From NCBI GenBank assembly GCA_011390885.1, contig JAABRO010000013.1, positions 1 through 64,000 on the forward strand: DNA of 64,000 nucleotides. The letters run 5' to 3'. Source of the stretch: Gemmatimonas sp. GTDB taxonomy: Bacteria > Gemmatimonadota > Gemmatimonadetes > Gemmatimonadales > Gemmatimonadaceae. How positions within the stretch are numbered: position 1 is the stretch's first letter; the number at the start of each line of letters is the position of its first letter. The position numbers and the translations under genes were made by a program. Positions 36,919-48,280 of this stretch are shown here, in pieces. Under the pieces are notes generated by a model. It was not told the DNA's origin, did no database searches, and saw only the letters and a program-made list of their open reading frames with translations.

Positions 36919-37485
36919 TCACCCCCCCTCCGCCAGCACCGCCTGGATCCCCTCCACGATCTCCTCGACGGTGGCCTCGTACGCGAAGGTGCGCACCAGC
37001 CGGCCCTCGCGATCGAGCAGGTAGAGGTCGGTGGTGTGCGAGACCGAGTATTCGCCAGCCGACTCCGGCGTGGGCACGATCTCGTACGCGGCGCCGAACT
37101 GCGTCACCACGGCGTCGATCTCCTCGCGCGTGCCCGTGAGGCCGAGCGCGTCGAGGCGGAAGAGCGACAGGTCCGTCTCGAGCACCTCCGGCGTATCGCG
37201 CTCCGGGTCCACCGTGACATACAGCGTCTTCACGCCGGTGGACGCGTCGCCGAGCCGCCGCGTGACGGCGCTCAGTTTGGACAGCGTGGTGGGACAGACG
37301 TCGGGGCAGCTGCTGTAGCCGAAGAACACCAGCACGGCGGTGCCGCGCAGCGAGGCGAGCTCGAACCGCTGCGCGTGGTGATCGGTGAGCGTGAAGTCGT
37401 GCGGCGCGCGGCCGCAGGCGGCCAGCCCGAGCGTCAGCAGCAGGGCGGCGAGTGCGCGTCGCCGTGGACGGCGTGCCGTCCTCAC
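36919..37485 (-). CDS. Sco1/SenC-family copper chaperone lipoprotein
   Basis: A 188-residue thioredoxin-fold protein that delivers copper to the CuA or CuB site of cytochrome c oxidase. It has a signal peptide ending in lipobox GLAAC. The copper-binding cysteines are in SSCPDVCPT (CxxxC) and the distal His ligand is in EYSVSHTTDLYL. All three ligands are present. It overlaps the upstream PCu(A)C gene by four bases (ATGA) and closes the copper operon. Confidence 0.9.
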   Translation of the reverse strand: MRTARRPRRRALAALLLTLGLAACGRAPHDFTLTDHHAQRFELASLRGTAVLVFFGYSSCPDVCPTTLSKLSAVTRRLGDASTGVKTLYVTVDPERDTPEVLETDLSLFRLDALGLTGTREEIDAVVTQFGAAYEIVPTPESAGEYSVSHTTDLYLLDREGRLVRTFAYEATVEEIVEGIQAVLAEGG

Positions 37486-37958
37486 GGCATCCGTCCCATC
37501 ATCGAGCGCACTTCCGCCGGCACCTCGAGGCGCGTGCCGTCGTCGAGCGTGAGCGACACGCGAATCGTGTCACCGGCCACGAGCGGCCGACGCAGCCCGA
37601 AGAGCATGAGATGCAAGCCACCGGGGCGCAGCATGACCTCACCATGCGCGGGCACCGTGATCCGCGGCACCGGCGACATGCGCATCATGCCACCCTCGCG
37701 CTTCATCTCGTGCAGTTCGAGGGTGTCGGCGACCTCCGTCGCACCGCGCACCAGGTGTCGCTCGGTGGCGCCGCTGTTCTCGAGCCGCAGGAAGACGGCC
37801 GTGACCTTGCGGCCCGTGGGTGCCTCGCGCACCCACGCCTCCTTCGCGGTCACGGGGGAGCTCTGCGCCGTGAGGCGCGGCGCGGCGAGGGGGAGCATGC
37901 CGAGCGCAATCGTGACGGTTAGGAGGGCGCGCTGCATCGCGGGGCAGTGACGAGTCAT
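37482..37958 (-). CDS. PCu(A)C-type periplasmic copper chaperone
   Basis: A 158-residue exported protein with a cleavable signal (ALGMLPLAAPRLTAQ). The copper motif of the family is complete: His-x-Met in LELHEM, then MMRMSPV, followed by the His and Met in GGLHLMLFGL. It accepts copper(I) in the periplasm and passes it to Sco or directly to the oxidase. Start ATG 37958 overlaps the stop of the upstream fusion gene (ATGA). ATG 37937 is a possible alternative start. Confidence 0.88.
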   Translation of the reverse strand: MTRHCPAMQRALLTVTIALGMLPLAAPRLTAQSSPVTAKEAWVREAPTGRKVTAVFLRLENSGATERHLVRGATEVADTLELHEMKREGGMMRMSPVPRITVPAHGEVMLRPGGLHLMLFGLRRPLVAGDTIRVSLTLDDGTRLEVPAEVRSMMGRMP

Positions 37959-38779
37959 GGAGTCGATCCTGAAGTCGGGGGAGAAGGCGAACGCAGGGAG
38001 ATGACATAGAGCGCGAGCGAGCGACGCTCGCGTTCGGTGAGATGGGCGTAGAGCGGCATGGAACCGCCGCCGGGAATGCCGGTGGCGAGCGTCTGGGCGA
38101 TGGCCGCGACATCCACGCCGTTCTTGAAGGCCGTGGCATCGCGGAAGTCGCGTGGCGGCGGGTGGAGCGTGCGACCGACGGGTCCGTCGCCGACGCCGAG
38201 CGGCCCGTGGCAGGCGGCACAGCCGTCGGACGCGTACAGGTCGCGCCCCTCCGCCACCGACGGGGGCGTGCTGTCGAGGCGGGTTGCGTCGCCGCGCTCG
38301 GGCGCGAGCAGCGCATCGAGATCGGCGTACGTCGCGACCCGGGCACGCACCGTGACGTCCCTGGCGCGCGAGAAGCGCAGCGTGACGGTGCGCGTCTCGC
38401 CGGCCACGAGCGGACGTGCCACGGACGCGACCACGCCGGTGTACCCGCCGGGCGCGAGGCGCAGCTCACGGCCCGCCGGAATGAGGATGCTGTCCACGGC
38501 GGACATCGTGGCCATGGGCTCGAACGACGGCTGCCCCATGGGCATCCGGTGCGGGGTTTCGGTGCGGATCGTGGCCGGCCCGGCGTCCTCCACCTCGAGC
38601 TGCTTGAGGAAGAGGGGCAGCACGCCGGTGTTGCGCACCGTGAGGAACAGCAGCGCAGGCGCGCCACCACCGGGCAGCGTGACCACGGCGCGCTCCACCT
38701 CCACCGACGGCACGCCATCGGCGCAGGCGAGCGCCACGAGCGTCGACAGCGCCATCACGGCGCGTCTGCACAGCTGCAT
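37955..38779 (-). CDS. PCu(A)C-like domain fused to cytochrome c
   Basis: A 274-residue exported protein. The first half after the signal (STLVALAC suggests a lipobox) is a PCu(A)C-like fold, with VEDAGPATIRTET, the Met-rich HRMPMGQPSFEPMATM, and LAPGGYTGVV in place of the usual HLML ligand segment. From about residue 180 there is a class I cytochrome c: YASDGCAACHGPLGVGDG with CAACH for heme, and a Met in GGSMPLY near the end as sixth ligand. The open frame extends far upstream but is not protein-like; start ATG 38779 was chosen. It sits between the Cys-rich gene and a second PCu(A)C gene. Confidence 0.78.
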   Translation of the reverse strand: MQLCRRAVMALSTLVALACADGVPSVEVERAVVTLPGGGAPALLFLTVRNTGVLPLFLKQLEVEDAGPATIRTETPHRMPMGQPSFEPMATMSAVDSILIPAGRELRLAPGGYTGVVASVARPLVAGETRTVTLRFSRARDVTVRARVATYADLDALLAPERGDATRLDSTPPSVAEGRDLYASDGCAACHGPLGVGDGPVGRTLHPPPRDFRDATAFKNGVDVAAIAQTLATGIPGGGSMPLYAHLTERERRSLALYVISLRSPSPPTSGSTP

Positions 38780-38876
38780 TGCGGGAGACCCCGGACGCTT
38801 TCGGTTGCGGCGGGCGCATCGTTGCGACCGCGCCAGTGCGTCAGTGCACCGGCAAACCGGAGGGTCCGGTTCGCCG

Positions 38877-39311
38877 TCAGCCGATCGGAAGCGCCGGCGG
38901 GCCGTTGGGGAACGGCAGCAGCCGCACGGGCGCGCCAGGACGGCGCGGCGCAGGATTGCGCGGGGCCGATTCGGGACCCCAGGCCACCGGGAGAAGCAGG
39001 CGAGGCGACGAGACCGCGATCGCGGCATTCCGCACGCCGCAGCAGTCCGTGGCGCAATCGCACGAGTGATTCGGCGCGTCGGCGGGGTGCGCGGGCGCGT
39101 GGTCGTGCCCGGCGTGCGCTGCAGCCGTGGCCTCGCCACCGTGGTCGTGATGCAGCTCGGCCACAGGCGCCTCCGCGGGCGCGGTGACGGGCGCCAGGAC
39201 CGCGCCGTGCATGGGGCACGCATGCCCGACCAGTGGCGTCGCGCTCTGCAGCGCGAAACCCACGGTGAGCAGGGCGGTCACCGCCCGGAGGAGCCCGTTC
39301 GAGCGAAGCAT
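38877..39311 (-). CDS. His/Cys-rich exported protein, probable metal-handling factor
   Basis: A 144-residue product with an N-terminal hydrophobic signal (LLRAVTALLTVGFALQS). The mature part holds CPMHG, a His-rich stretch (ELHHDHGG, HAGHDHAPAH) and a cysteine cluster HSCDCATDCCG, then a Pro-rich tail. These ligands fit copper binding, and the gene heads the operon with the PCu(A)C and Sco genes. The family is not firmly recognised; it resembles DUF2946-type small proteins. It is divergent from the SQR-like gene. Confidence 0.6.
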   Translation of the reverse strand: MLRSNGLLRAVTALLTVGFALQSATPLVGHACPMHGAVLAPVTAPAEAPVAELHHDHGGEATAAAHAGHDHAPAHPADAPNHSCDCATDCCGVRNAAIAVSSPRLLLPVAWGPESAPRNPAPRRPGAPVRLLPFPNGPPALPIG

Positions 39312-39357
39312 CGTCCCTGAAGCATAGCGGCGCCGAGTGCACGGCGAACCGCCGGCT

Positions 39358-39377
39358 CCCTGACATCACGGTCAGGG
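39358..39377. promoter_or_regulatory. 20-base perfect palindrome, candidate operator
   Basis: CCCTGAC and GTCAGGG form an exact inverted repeat with a 6-base spacer. It lies in the 132-base divergent gap between the copper operon and the SQR-like gene. A TACTGT at 39385-39390 could be a -10 element for the latter, in which case the palindrome would cover its -35 region. The regulator is unknown. Confidence 0.5.
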
Positions 39378-39443
39378 CCGTCCCTACTGTGCCACCACGA
39401 GCCGAGCGCGACTCTCCAGGGACACTCCTCCCCGGACGGTCGC

Positions 39444-40895
39444 ATGAGTCACGTCGTGGTGCTCGGTGCCGGCGTCTCCGGCCATACGGCCGCTGCGTTC
39501 CTGCGCAAGTGGCTGGGGCGTGAACACACGGTCACCGTGGTGTCGCCCAAGGACACGTACAACTGGATCCCGTCCAACATCTGGGTGGGCGTCGGCCACA
39601 TGCGACGCGAGCAGGTGGTCTTTCCGCTGCGGCCGGTCTACGAGCGGGCCGGCATCGAGTTCGTGCAGGGCGCCGCGCGCGCGGTGCATCCCGAGGGCGA
39701 TGCGCAGGATGCCACGCCCTTCGTGATGGTCGAGCCGAGCGCGCGCCCGGGTACGCGCGAAAAGGTCCGCTACGACTACCTCGTGAACGCCACGGGACCG
39801 CAGCTGCGCTTCGATCGCACGCCAGGACTCGGCCCGCACGGTGGTCACTCCTACTCGGTGTGCACCGAAGACCACGCCGTGGAGGCGTCGCGCGCGCTCG
39901 ACGAATCGGTGGCCCGCATGCAGCGCGGCGAACGGCAGCAGTTCGTGGTCGGCGTGGGGCACGGCACCTGCACGTGCGAGGGTGCCGCGTTCGAGTACAT
40001 CGTGAACCTCGAGTTCACGCTGCGCGCGCGCGGCGTGCGCGACAAGGCCGACATCACCTGGCTCACCAACGAATACGAGCTGGGCGACTTCGGCATGGGC
40101 GGCATGCACTTCCGCACGGGCGGCTACGTGCAGCCGTCGAGCGCCTTCAACGCGTCGCTTTTCGCCGAGCGCGGCATCAAGTGGGTCACGCGCGCGCATC
40201 CGCGCGAGGTGGAGCCGAGTCGCGTCCACTACGAGACGGTCGATGGCGTCACCGACTCGCTGCCGTTCGACTTCGCGATGCTGCTGCCCCCGTTCAGTGG
40301 CGTGGGCCTCGAGGCCTTCGACCGCGACGGACAGGACATCACGGCGCGTCTCTTCCAGCCGAACAGCTTCATGACGGTGGACGCGGACTACACCGCCAAG
40401 GCGTACGACGCGTGGAGTCCGCAGGACTGGCCGCGCACCTACCAGTCGCCCGCCTATCGGAACGTGTTCGCCGCCGGCATCGCCTTCGCGCCGCCGCACG
40501 CCATCTCGAAGCCGTACACGACGCCGAGCGGTGCGCTCGTCGCGCCCGCGCCGCCGCGCACGGGCATGCCGTCCGCGATGATCGGCAAGGCGGTGGCGCA
40601 CAGCATCGTGGACATGATTCGCGGGGCGAACGGTCCCACGCACATGGCCTCGATGGCGGAGATGGGCGCGGCGTGCGTCGCGTCGGCTGGCGCGTCGGTG
40701 CTGCGCGGCACGGCGGCATCCATGACCGTGTTTCCGATCATCCCCGACTTCGAGCGCTATCCCGACTACGGCCGCGATCTCGACCGCACCTTCGGCGAGA
40801 TCGGGCTGGCCGGCCACTGGATCAAGCTCATCCTGCACCACCTCTTCCTGTACAAGGCCCGCCTGCGTCCCGGCTGGAGCCTCATCCCGGAGTGA
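39444..40895 (+). CDS. Sulfide:quinone oxidoreductase-like flavoprotein
   Basis: A 483-residue FAD protein of the SQR/flavocytochrome c sulfide dehydrogenase family. The FAD motif is VVVLGAGVSGHTAAAFL, and NWIPSNIWVGVG and NATGPQLRFD are family-like. Cysteines occur in YSVCTEDHA and GTCTCEGAAFEY, where SQR enzymes have redox or cysteine-persulfide residues; a further Cys is in GAACVASAG. The C-terminal amphipathic region (GHWIKLILHHLFLYKARLRPGW) would bind the membrane and quinone. It would oxidise sulfide (or a polysulfide) into the menaquinone pool. It is followed after 5 bases by a 46-residue gene. Confidence 0.82.
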   Translation: MSHVVVLGAGVSGHTAAAFLRKWLGREHTVTVVSPKDTYNWIPSNIWVGVGHMRREQVVFPLRPVYERAGIEFVQGAARAVHPEGDAQDATPFVMVEPSARPGTREKVRYDYLVNATGPQLRFDRTPGLGPHGGHSYSVCTEDHAVEASRALDESVARMQRGERQQFVVGVGHGTCTCEGAAFEYIVNLEFTLRARGVRDKADITWLTNEYELGDFGMGGMHFRTGGYVQPSSAFNASLFAERGIKWVTRAHPREVEPSRVHYETVDGVTDSLPFDFAMLLPPFSGVGLEAFDRDGQDITARLFQPNSFMTVDADYTAKAYDAWSPQDWPRTYQSPAYRNVFAAGIAFAPPHAISKPYTTPSGALVAPAPPRTGMPSAMIGKAVAHSIVDMIRGANGPTHMASMAEMGAACVASAGASVLRGTAASMTVFPIIPDFERYPDYGRDLDRTFGEIGLAGHWIKLILHHLFLYKARLRPGWSLIPE

Positions 40896-40900
40896 CGACG

Positions 40901-41041
40901 ATGCCACCCGATGTCACCGAGCACGTGGCGAAGCCCACGCCGCGCACGGTCTTCCTGCGCACGTTCATCCCGTGGCAGCTCTGGCGCTTCCTGCTGATCA
41001 ACCTGCGCATGCTCGGCATCATCCGAGCGAGCCACAAGTAG
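40901..41041 (+). CDS. 46-residue membrane-associated small protein next to the SQR-like gene
   Basis: A short gene with ATG five bases after the SQR-like stop. The product has a polar N-terminus and then an aromatic/aliphatic segment TFIPWQLWRFLLINLRM that would sit as an amphipathic or transmembrane helix, with a basic end (RASHK). The spacing implies co-translation with the SQR-like flavoprotein. A role as membrane tether or assembly partner is inferred. No family was recognised. Confidence 0.65.
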   Translation: MPPDVTEHVAKPTPRTVFLRTFIPWQLWRFLLINLRMLGIIRASHK

Positions 41042-41095
41042 CGCGACGAGGCCGGGCACGGGGCGACGCTCGCGCCGCCCGCCAGAGCACGCCGA

Positions 41096-42151
41096 TCACG
41101 CGCGGTACTTGGGGTGGTGCTTGAGCGTCTTGAGCGCGGTCTTGTGCTCGGCCACCGCGGCGGCGCGCGCGAGCGGGTCGTGGCGGCGCTCCTCGAAGGT
41201 CGCCTCCGCCTGCAGCTTGCGGTAGCTCGCCAGGCGATCGGCGTCGAGCGCGCCGGCTTCCAGTGCCGCACGTACCGCGCATTCGGGCTCTTCCTCGTGC
41301 CGGCAGTCGCGGAAGCGGCACGACGCGGCGAGTGCCTCGATCTCGGGGAACGTGCTCGCCAGCCCCTCGTCGAGCGTCCACACGCGCAGTTCGCGCAGCC
41401 CGGGGGAGTCGAGCAGCAGAGCGCCGCCCGGCAGCGCGAACAACGCGCGGTGCGTGGTGGTGTGCCGCCCCCGGCGGTCTCCCTCGCGCACGGCGCCGAC
41501 ACGGGCGAGCTGCTCGCCGGCCAGCGCGTTGACGAGCGTGGATTTGCCCGCCCCCGACGGGCCCAGCAGGCAGATGGTGCTCCCGGGGCGCAGCGTGCGA
41601 CGCAGCGCGTCCACGCTCGCCGAGTCGTCCACACGCACGGCGTGCACCGGCACGCCCGGCGCGATCGCCCGCACCGCGGCAAGGGCCTCGTCGAGCGTCG
41701 CCGCGAGGTCGGCCTTCGTCAGCACCACTTCGGGCAACGCGCCGCTCTCCCACGCGACCGCGAGATAGCGCTCGAGGCGTCGCAGGTTGGGCGGCGTGTC
41801 GAGCCCCTGCACGATCCAGACGACGTCCACGTTGGCGGCAAGCACCTGCAGCGCGTGGCCGTCGCCGGCGCCGCCGCGCGCGATCGCCGAGCGGCGCGGC
41901 AGGACGCGATGCACCGACCAGGGATCGGTAACGGTCGGACCCGGCTCGACGACGACCCAGTCCCCCACCACGGGCAACGGGTCCATCGGGCGGCCCGCAA
42001 CGGTGCGCGCCTCGTGCGTCGCATCAGCGCACTGGATCATCCAGCGCGCGCGCTCCTGGGCGATGACGCGCGCCACATCCGACGGCGTCGCACCCAGCGC
42101 GCCCGCCTCGTGCGCCCAGTGCTCGCTCCAGCCCCACGAGTTCATCGGCAT
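41096..42151 (-). CDS. rsgA: Ribosome small-subunit-dependent GTPase A
   Basis: RsgA (YjeQ) helps mature the 30S subunit. The 351-residue protein has the OB-fold at the N-terminus and then a circularly permuted GTPase: LTKADLA (G4) precedes the Walker A GPSGAGKS, RHTTTH (switch region) and DSPGLRE (G3). The C-terminal zinc-binding domain shows CRFRDCRHEEEPEC. Start ATG 42151 (or 42145). The 5' end abuts a receiver-domain relic in the same orientation. No operon partner is visible downstream. Confidence 0.93.
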   Translation of the reverse strand: MPMNSWGWSEHWAHEAGALGATPSDVARVIAQERARWMIQCADATHEARTVAGRPMDPLPVVGDWVVVEPGPTVTDPWSVHRVLPRRSAIARGGAGDGHALQVLAANVDVVWIVQGLDTPPNLRRLERYLAVAWESGALPEVVLTKADLAATLDEALAAVRAIAPGVPVHAVRVDDSASVDALRRTLRPGSTICLLGPSGAGKSTLVNALAGEQLARVGAVREGDRRGRHTTTHRALFALPGGALLLDSPGLRELRVWTLDEGLASTFPEIEALAASCRFRDCRHEEEPECAVRAALEAGALDADRLASYRKLQAEATFEERRHDPLARAAAVAEHKTALKTLKHHPKYRA

Positions 42152-42366
42152 CCGAGTGGCCTCCGCCTGCGAGAGGCCGTGCGGGCGATCGGGCCAGCGA
42201 CGCGCGAGTACCCGCTCGTGAACAGGATCGGCACGTGCGAGCCGCGCGCCCGGATTGCATCCGCGAGCTGCCGGCCACCCATGTTGGGCATCACGCGGTC
42301 GGTGACCACGAGCGCGATCTCCCGCGCGCGCACCTCGAAGATGTCGAGTGCCAGCGCCCGTGCATC
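42142..42366 (-). pseudogene. Receiver-domain (CheY-like) remnant
   Basis: A fragment that resembles the middle of a two-component receiver domain: an acidic VVTDRVMPNMGG segment (phospho-Asp region) followed by VPILFTSGYS (Thr/Ser site). Both flanks are missing: no N-terminal Asp pair strand is convincing, and after TSGYSR the frame turns Arg-rich and stops at the start of rsgA. It looks like the leftover of a hybrid histidine kinase or response regulator. Its 5' side touches the end of the next gene. Confidence 0.5.
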
Positions 42367-42946
42367 ACCTCCGCCAACTGGCCGCCACCTGCACGCCGCC
42401 GCCCCGCAGCGGCAGCACCCCGACGCGCACCGGCAGCGCGGCCCGCTCCCAGCGCTCGCTTCCCATGATCGCGCCGACGATCACGCCGATCGTGGCCCCC
42501 CCGACGGCGCCGAAGACCGCGCTCTCGCCACGCGAGACCGGTTCACAGCGTCTCGTGGCCCCCGAGTCGGTGCACTCCTCCATCGGCAGGAGTAGCCCGA
42601 GGCCGAACATGATGCCGCCGCCCCAGAGCGCGCCCTTCCACGCGCCGCGTCCGTGGCTCTTGCCACGCGAGATCTCGAGCGACGTGAGCGCCGCCAGCGG
42701 CAGCGTCACGGGTGAGGCGTTCTCGCGCGACATGGTCACCGAATCCGCGCCACGCGTCAGCACGACACCCGTCAGCCGTCCCACGACGACCGATGGTGCG
42801 CGCACGCGCGCCTTCGTGCCCACGGTGAGCTCGGCCAGCTGCGCGTGTGCGGGCGCGGCGACGAGTGCGACGAGCAACGCGGCGAGCGCGCTCCACCGCA
42901 GGTGCTGACCGGCCCGGACCGCCGTGTGCTGCATCACCGTCGACAT
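42365..42946 (-). CDS. Hypothetical exported protein with glycine-zipper-like segment
   Basis: A 193-residue product. Start ATG 42946 has GAGGAG 5 bases upstream and leads to a signal peptide ending PAHAQ. The mature region begins beta-rich (VGTKARVRAPS, GRLTGVVLTRGAD) and then has two Gly-rich hydrophobic stretches (GALWGGGIMFGLGLLLP and FGAVGGATIGVIVGAIMG) like a glycine zipper, suggesting membrane insertion. A Cys pair brackets the loop between them (EECTDSGATRRCE). Family not recognised. Confidence 0.65.
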   Translation of the reverse strand: MSTVMQHTAVRAGQHLRWSALAALLVALVAAPAHAQLAELTVGTKARVRAPSVVVGRLTGVVLTRGADSVTMSRENASPVTLPLAALTSLEISRGKSHGRGAWKGALWGGGIMFGLGLLLPMEECTDSGATRRCEPVSRGESAVFGAVGGATIGVIVGAIMGSERWERAALPVRVGVLPLRGGGVQVAASWRR

Positions 42947-43087
42947 ATCGGCTCCTCGTGTGTTCACGCTCGGAGCCGCGCGGTCGCGCGTCCCCGGCCA
43001 AAGGTCCCTTGCGGTCGCTTCGGTCAATCTGCGGCGAAGGCGGGGGCTCTGCCACTCGCGCGTGCGCGCTCACCGCGCGCGCTGCGG

Positions 43088-45858
<2,771 letters not shown>

Positions 45859-45862
<4 letters not shown>

Positions 45863-46455
45863 ACGGACGCTCCGGCGTCGTACATCGCGTGGTACAGCCA
45901 AGCGCGCGCCTTCACCCAGTCGCGCTGCACGGTGCGCGGCGTCACGCCGAGCAGCTCGGCGATCTCGGCGTCGGTGAAGCCGGCGAGGAACCGGTGCTCG
46001 ACCACGGTGCGCAGGCGCGGCTCGACCTCGCCCAGTCGCTCGAGCGCGTCGAAGAGCGCGAGCAGTTCCTCGGGAGACGTCTGGGCGCTGCCATCCCGCT
46101 CCTCGAGGGACACGCGGACCGCCCCGCCGCCGCGCTTGGCGGCGATGCGACGGCGCGCGTGATCGACGAGCACCTGTCGCATGGCCCGAACCGACAGCGC
46201 CACGAAATGGGCGCGGTCGGTCGCCGGCAGCGCCGCGCGACCGTTCACCGAGGCGAGCCCGAGGCGCAGCCACGCCTCGTGCACGAGGTCGGTCGGCATC
46301 AGGGTGTTCCCGCCGTGTTCGGCGGCGAGCAGGCGCCCGGCAGCGCGCCGCAGCTCCTCGTACAGCAGCACCAGCAGCCGATCGGCGGCCACCGTGTCGC
46401 CCGTGCGGACGGCCGCGAGCAGATCGGTCGCGGTGTGGGATTCTGGTCGTGTCAT
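45859..46455 (-). CDS. ECF RNA polymerase sigma factor, sig-70_X6/TIGR02999-like
   Basis: A 198-residue factor starting at ATG 46455. Region 2 is seen as LLVLLYEELRRAAGRLL and LVHEAWLRL. Region 4 shows RFLAGFTDAEIAELLG and VTPRTVQRDWVKARAWL, the promoter-binding helix-turn-helix. This subgroup often lies beside a Ser/Thr kinase and no anti-sigma gene is nearby, which supports phospho-control rather than an anti-sigma switch. The divergent TPR exoprotein gene (132-base gap) is a possible target. Confidence 0.87.
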
Positions 46456-46587
46456 GCCGCGTCCTGGCGCCCAGCGTCGGACGCCGATGTCGAACATGCC
46501 AACAGGATTGCGCAATTCGAAACGTACCCGCGGTGTGCGCCATCGGCCACCAGGCCGGATCGACGCCGCGACCAACCGGAGCCTCGC

Positions 46588-48246
46588 ATGCGCTCACCGT
46601 GCACGCCACTCGTCACCGCGCTCGCCGTCGTCGGCAGCGCGATATCCGCTCCCGCCCTCCGCGCCCAGGACACGCACGCGCATCACGCGCCGACCGCGTC
46701 CGCGGCCGTGCCGCTGCGCTCCGACCTCGGAAGCTGGTCTCGGCCCGTCGGGACTCGCTCGACCGAAGCGCAGCAATACTTCGATCAGGGACTGCGCTGG
46801 TACTACGCCTTCAACCACGCGGAGGCCGTGCGCTCGTTCCGCGAGGCGCAGCGCCTCGACCCGGCGTGCGTCATGTGCGTCTGGGGCGAAGCACTCGCAC
46901 TGGGCCCGAACATGAACGCGCCGATGGAGGCGGCGGCGGAAACGCAGGCGATCGCCGCCGTGCAACGCGGACTCGGGATGATCGACCGGGCCGATGCCCG
47001 CGACAGCGAGGTGGCCCTGCTGCGCGCGCTCGCCGCACGGTATCTCGATGGTCGTGCGGCCACACGCGCCACGCGCGACTCCGCGTACGCCGACGCGATG
47101 CGCACGCTCGCCGAGGCCTCGCCATCGGATCCGGACCTGCTCGCGCTCTCGGCCGAGGCCACCATGCAGCTCTCACCGTGGGCGTACTGGACCACGGACG
47201 GCACGCCGCGCGACGGCACGGACCGGCTGCTCGGCTGGCTCGAACGGGCGCTGCGCAGCACGCCGACGCACCCGGGCGCGTGTCACTTCTTCATCCACGC
47301 CGTCGAGGCGGCGAAGCCCGAGCGGGCCGTGCCCTGCGCGGAGCGGCTCGCGGCGCTGATGCCCGGCGCCGGACACATCGTGCACATGCCGGCGCACATC
47401 TACATCCGCGTGGGCCGCTGGGCCGACGCCATCACGGCGAATGAGCATGCGGTGCACGCCGACGACTCGTATTTCGACGGCCCGCACACCACCGATGCGG
47501 CGTTCTACGCGGTGGCGTACCAGCCGCACAACCACCACTTCCTCACGCTGGCCTCGGTCATGGCCGGCGCGAGCGAGCGGGCGATCACCGCGAGCCGGGA
47601 GGTCACCCGCCTGATCACGCCGGAGGTGGCGCGCGCGGTGCCCATGCTCGAGCCGATGCTGGCCGTGCCGGTGCAGACGCTCGTGACCTTCGGGCGCTGG
47701 GCCGACGTGCTGAACGAGCCACTGCCCCCGAGCGACCTGCGTGTGGCGCTGGCGCACACGTGGTACGCGCGCGGCGTGGCATTCGCCGCGATCGGCCGCG
47801 TGATGGAGGCGCGAGCGACCGTCGACTCGATCCGCGGTGTGGCGGCCTCGCTTCCGGAGGGTGAGCCGCGCATCACGCTGCAGATCGCCGCGCTCGCCGT
47901 GCGCGGCGAACTCGCCCTTCGTGCCGGCGACGCGTCCCGCGCCGTCTCGCTGTTCCGCGAGGCGGTCGCCCTCGAGGACGGCCTGTCGTACATGGAGCCG
48001 CCCACGTGGCACTACCCCATGCGGCATTCGCTCGGCAAGGCGCTGCTGGCCGCCGGCCAGGCGCGCGAGGCGGCGCAGGTCTACGAGGAGGACCTGCGAC
48101 GTTTCCCGGAGAATGGCTGGTCGCTTACGGGACTCGCCCTCGCCCTCGACGCCCAGCAGCGCCATGACGACGCGACCGCGGTGCGCCGTCGCCTGTCCAC
48201 GGCGTGGCGGTTGGCGGATGTCACGATCACGTCGTCGCGGTACTGA
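46588..48246 (+). CDS. Exported tetratricopeptide-repeat protein
   Basis: A 552-residue product from ATG 46588; the open frame upstream overlaps the sigma factor antisense. A signal peptide ending LRAQ is followed by a His-rich patch (HAHHAP). TPR units begin at AQQYFDQGLRWYYAFNHAE and recur to the C-terminus (for example RGELALRAGDASRAVSLFREA). GHIVHMPAHIYIRVGRW is conserved in a family of similar periplasmic TPR proteins. A binding scaffold function is inferred. It is divergent from the sigma factor. Confidence 0.75.
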   Translation: MRSPCTPLVTALAVVGSAISAPALRAQDTHAHHAPTASAAVPLRSDLGSWSRPVGTRSTEAQQYFDQGLRWYYAFNHAEAVRSFREAQRLDPACVMCVWGEALALGPNMNAPMEAAAETQAIAAVQRGLGMIDRADARDSEVALLRALAARYLDGRAATRATRDSAYADAMRTLAEASPSDPDLLALSAEATMQLSPWAYWTTDGTPRDGTDRLLGWLERALRSTPTHPGACHFFIHAVEAAKPERAVPCAERLAALMPGAGHIVHMPAHIYIRVGRWADAITANEHAVHADDSYFDGPHTTDAAFYAVAYQPHNHHFLTLASVMAGASERAITASREVTRLITPEVARAVPMLEPMLAVPVQTLVTFGRWADVLNEPLPPSDLRVALAHTWYARGVAFAAIGRVMEARATVDSIRGVAASLPEGEPRITLQIAALAVRGELALRAGDASRAVSLFREAVALEDGLSYMEPPTWHYPMRHSLGKALLAAGQAREAAQVYEEDLRRFPENGWSLTGLALALDAQQRHDDATAVRRRLSTAWRLADVTITSSRY

Positions 48247-48280
48247 GGGGCGGTGGCGCGCAGCGAGCCGGCGGCGCGGA

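Noticed and set aside
35272-37950. Open frame of 892 codons on the plus strand
   Set aside because: Antisense to recQ and the Sco gene; no recognised domain and skewed composition.
43028-43087. GCGC-rich tract beyond the kinase stop as a terminator
   Set aside because: Alternating GC gives several weak, overlapping pairings but no single stable stem followed by T residues.
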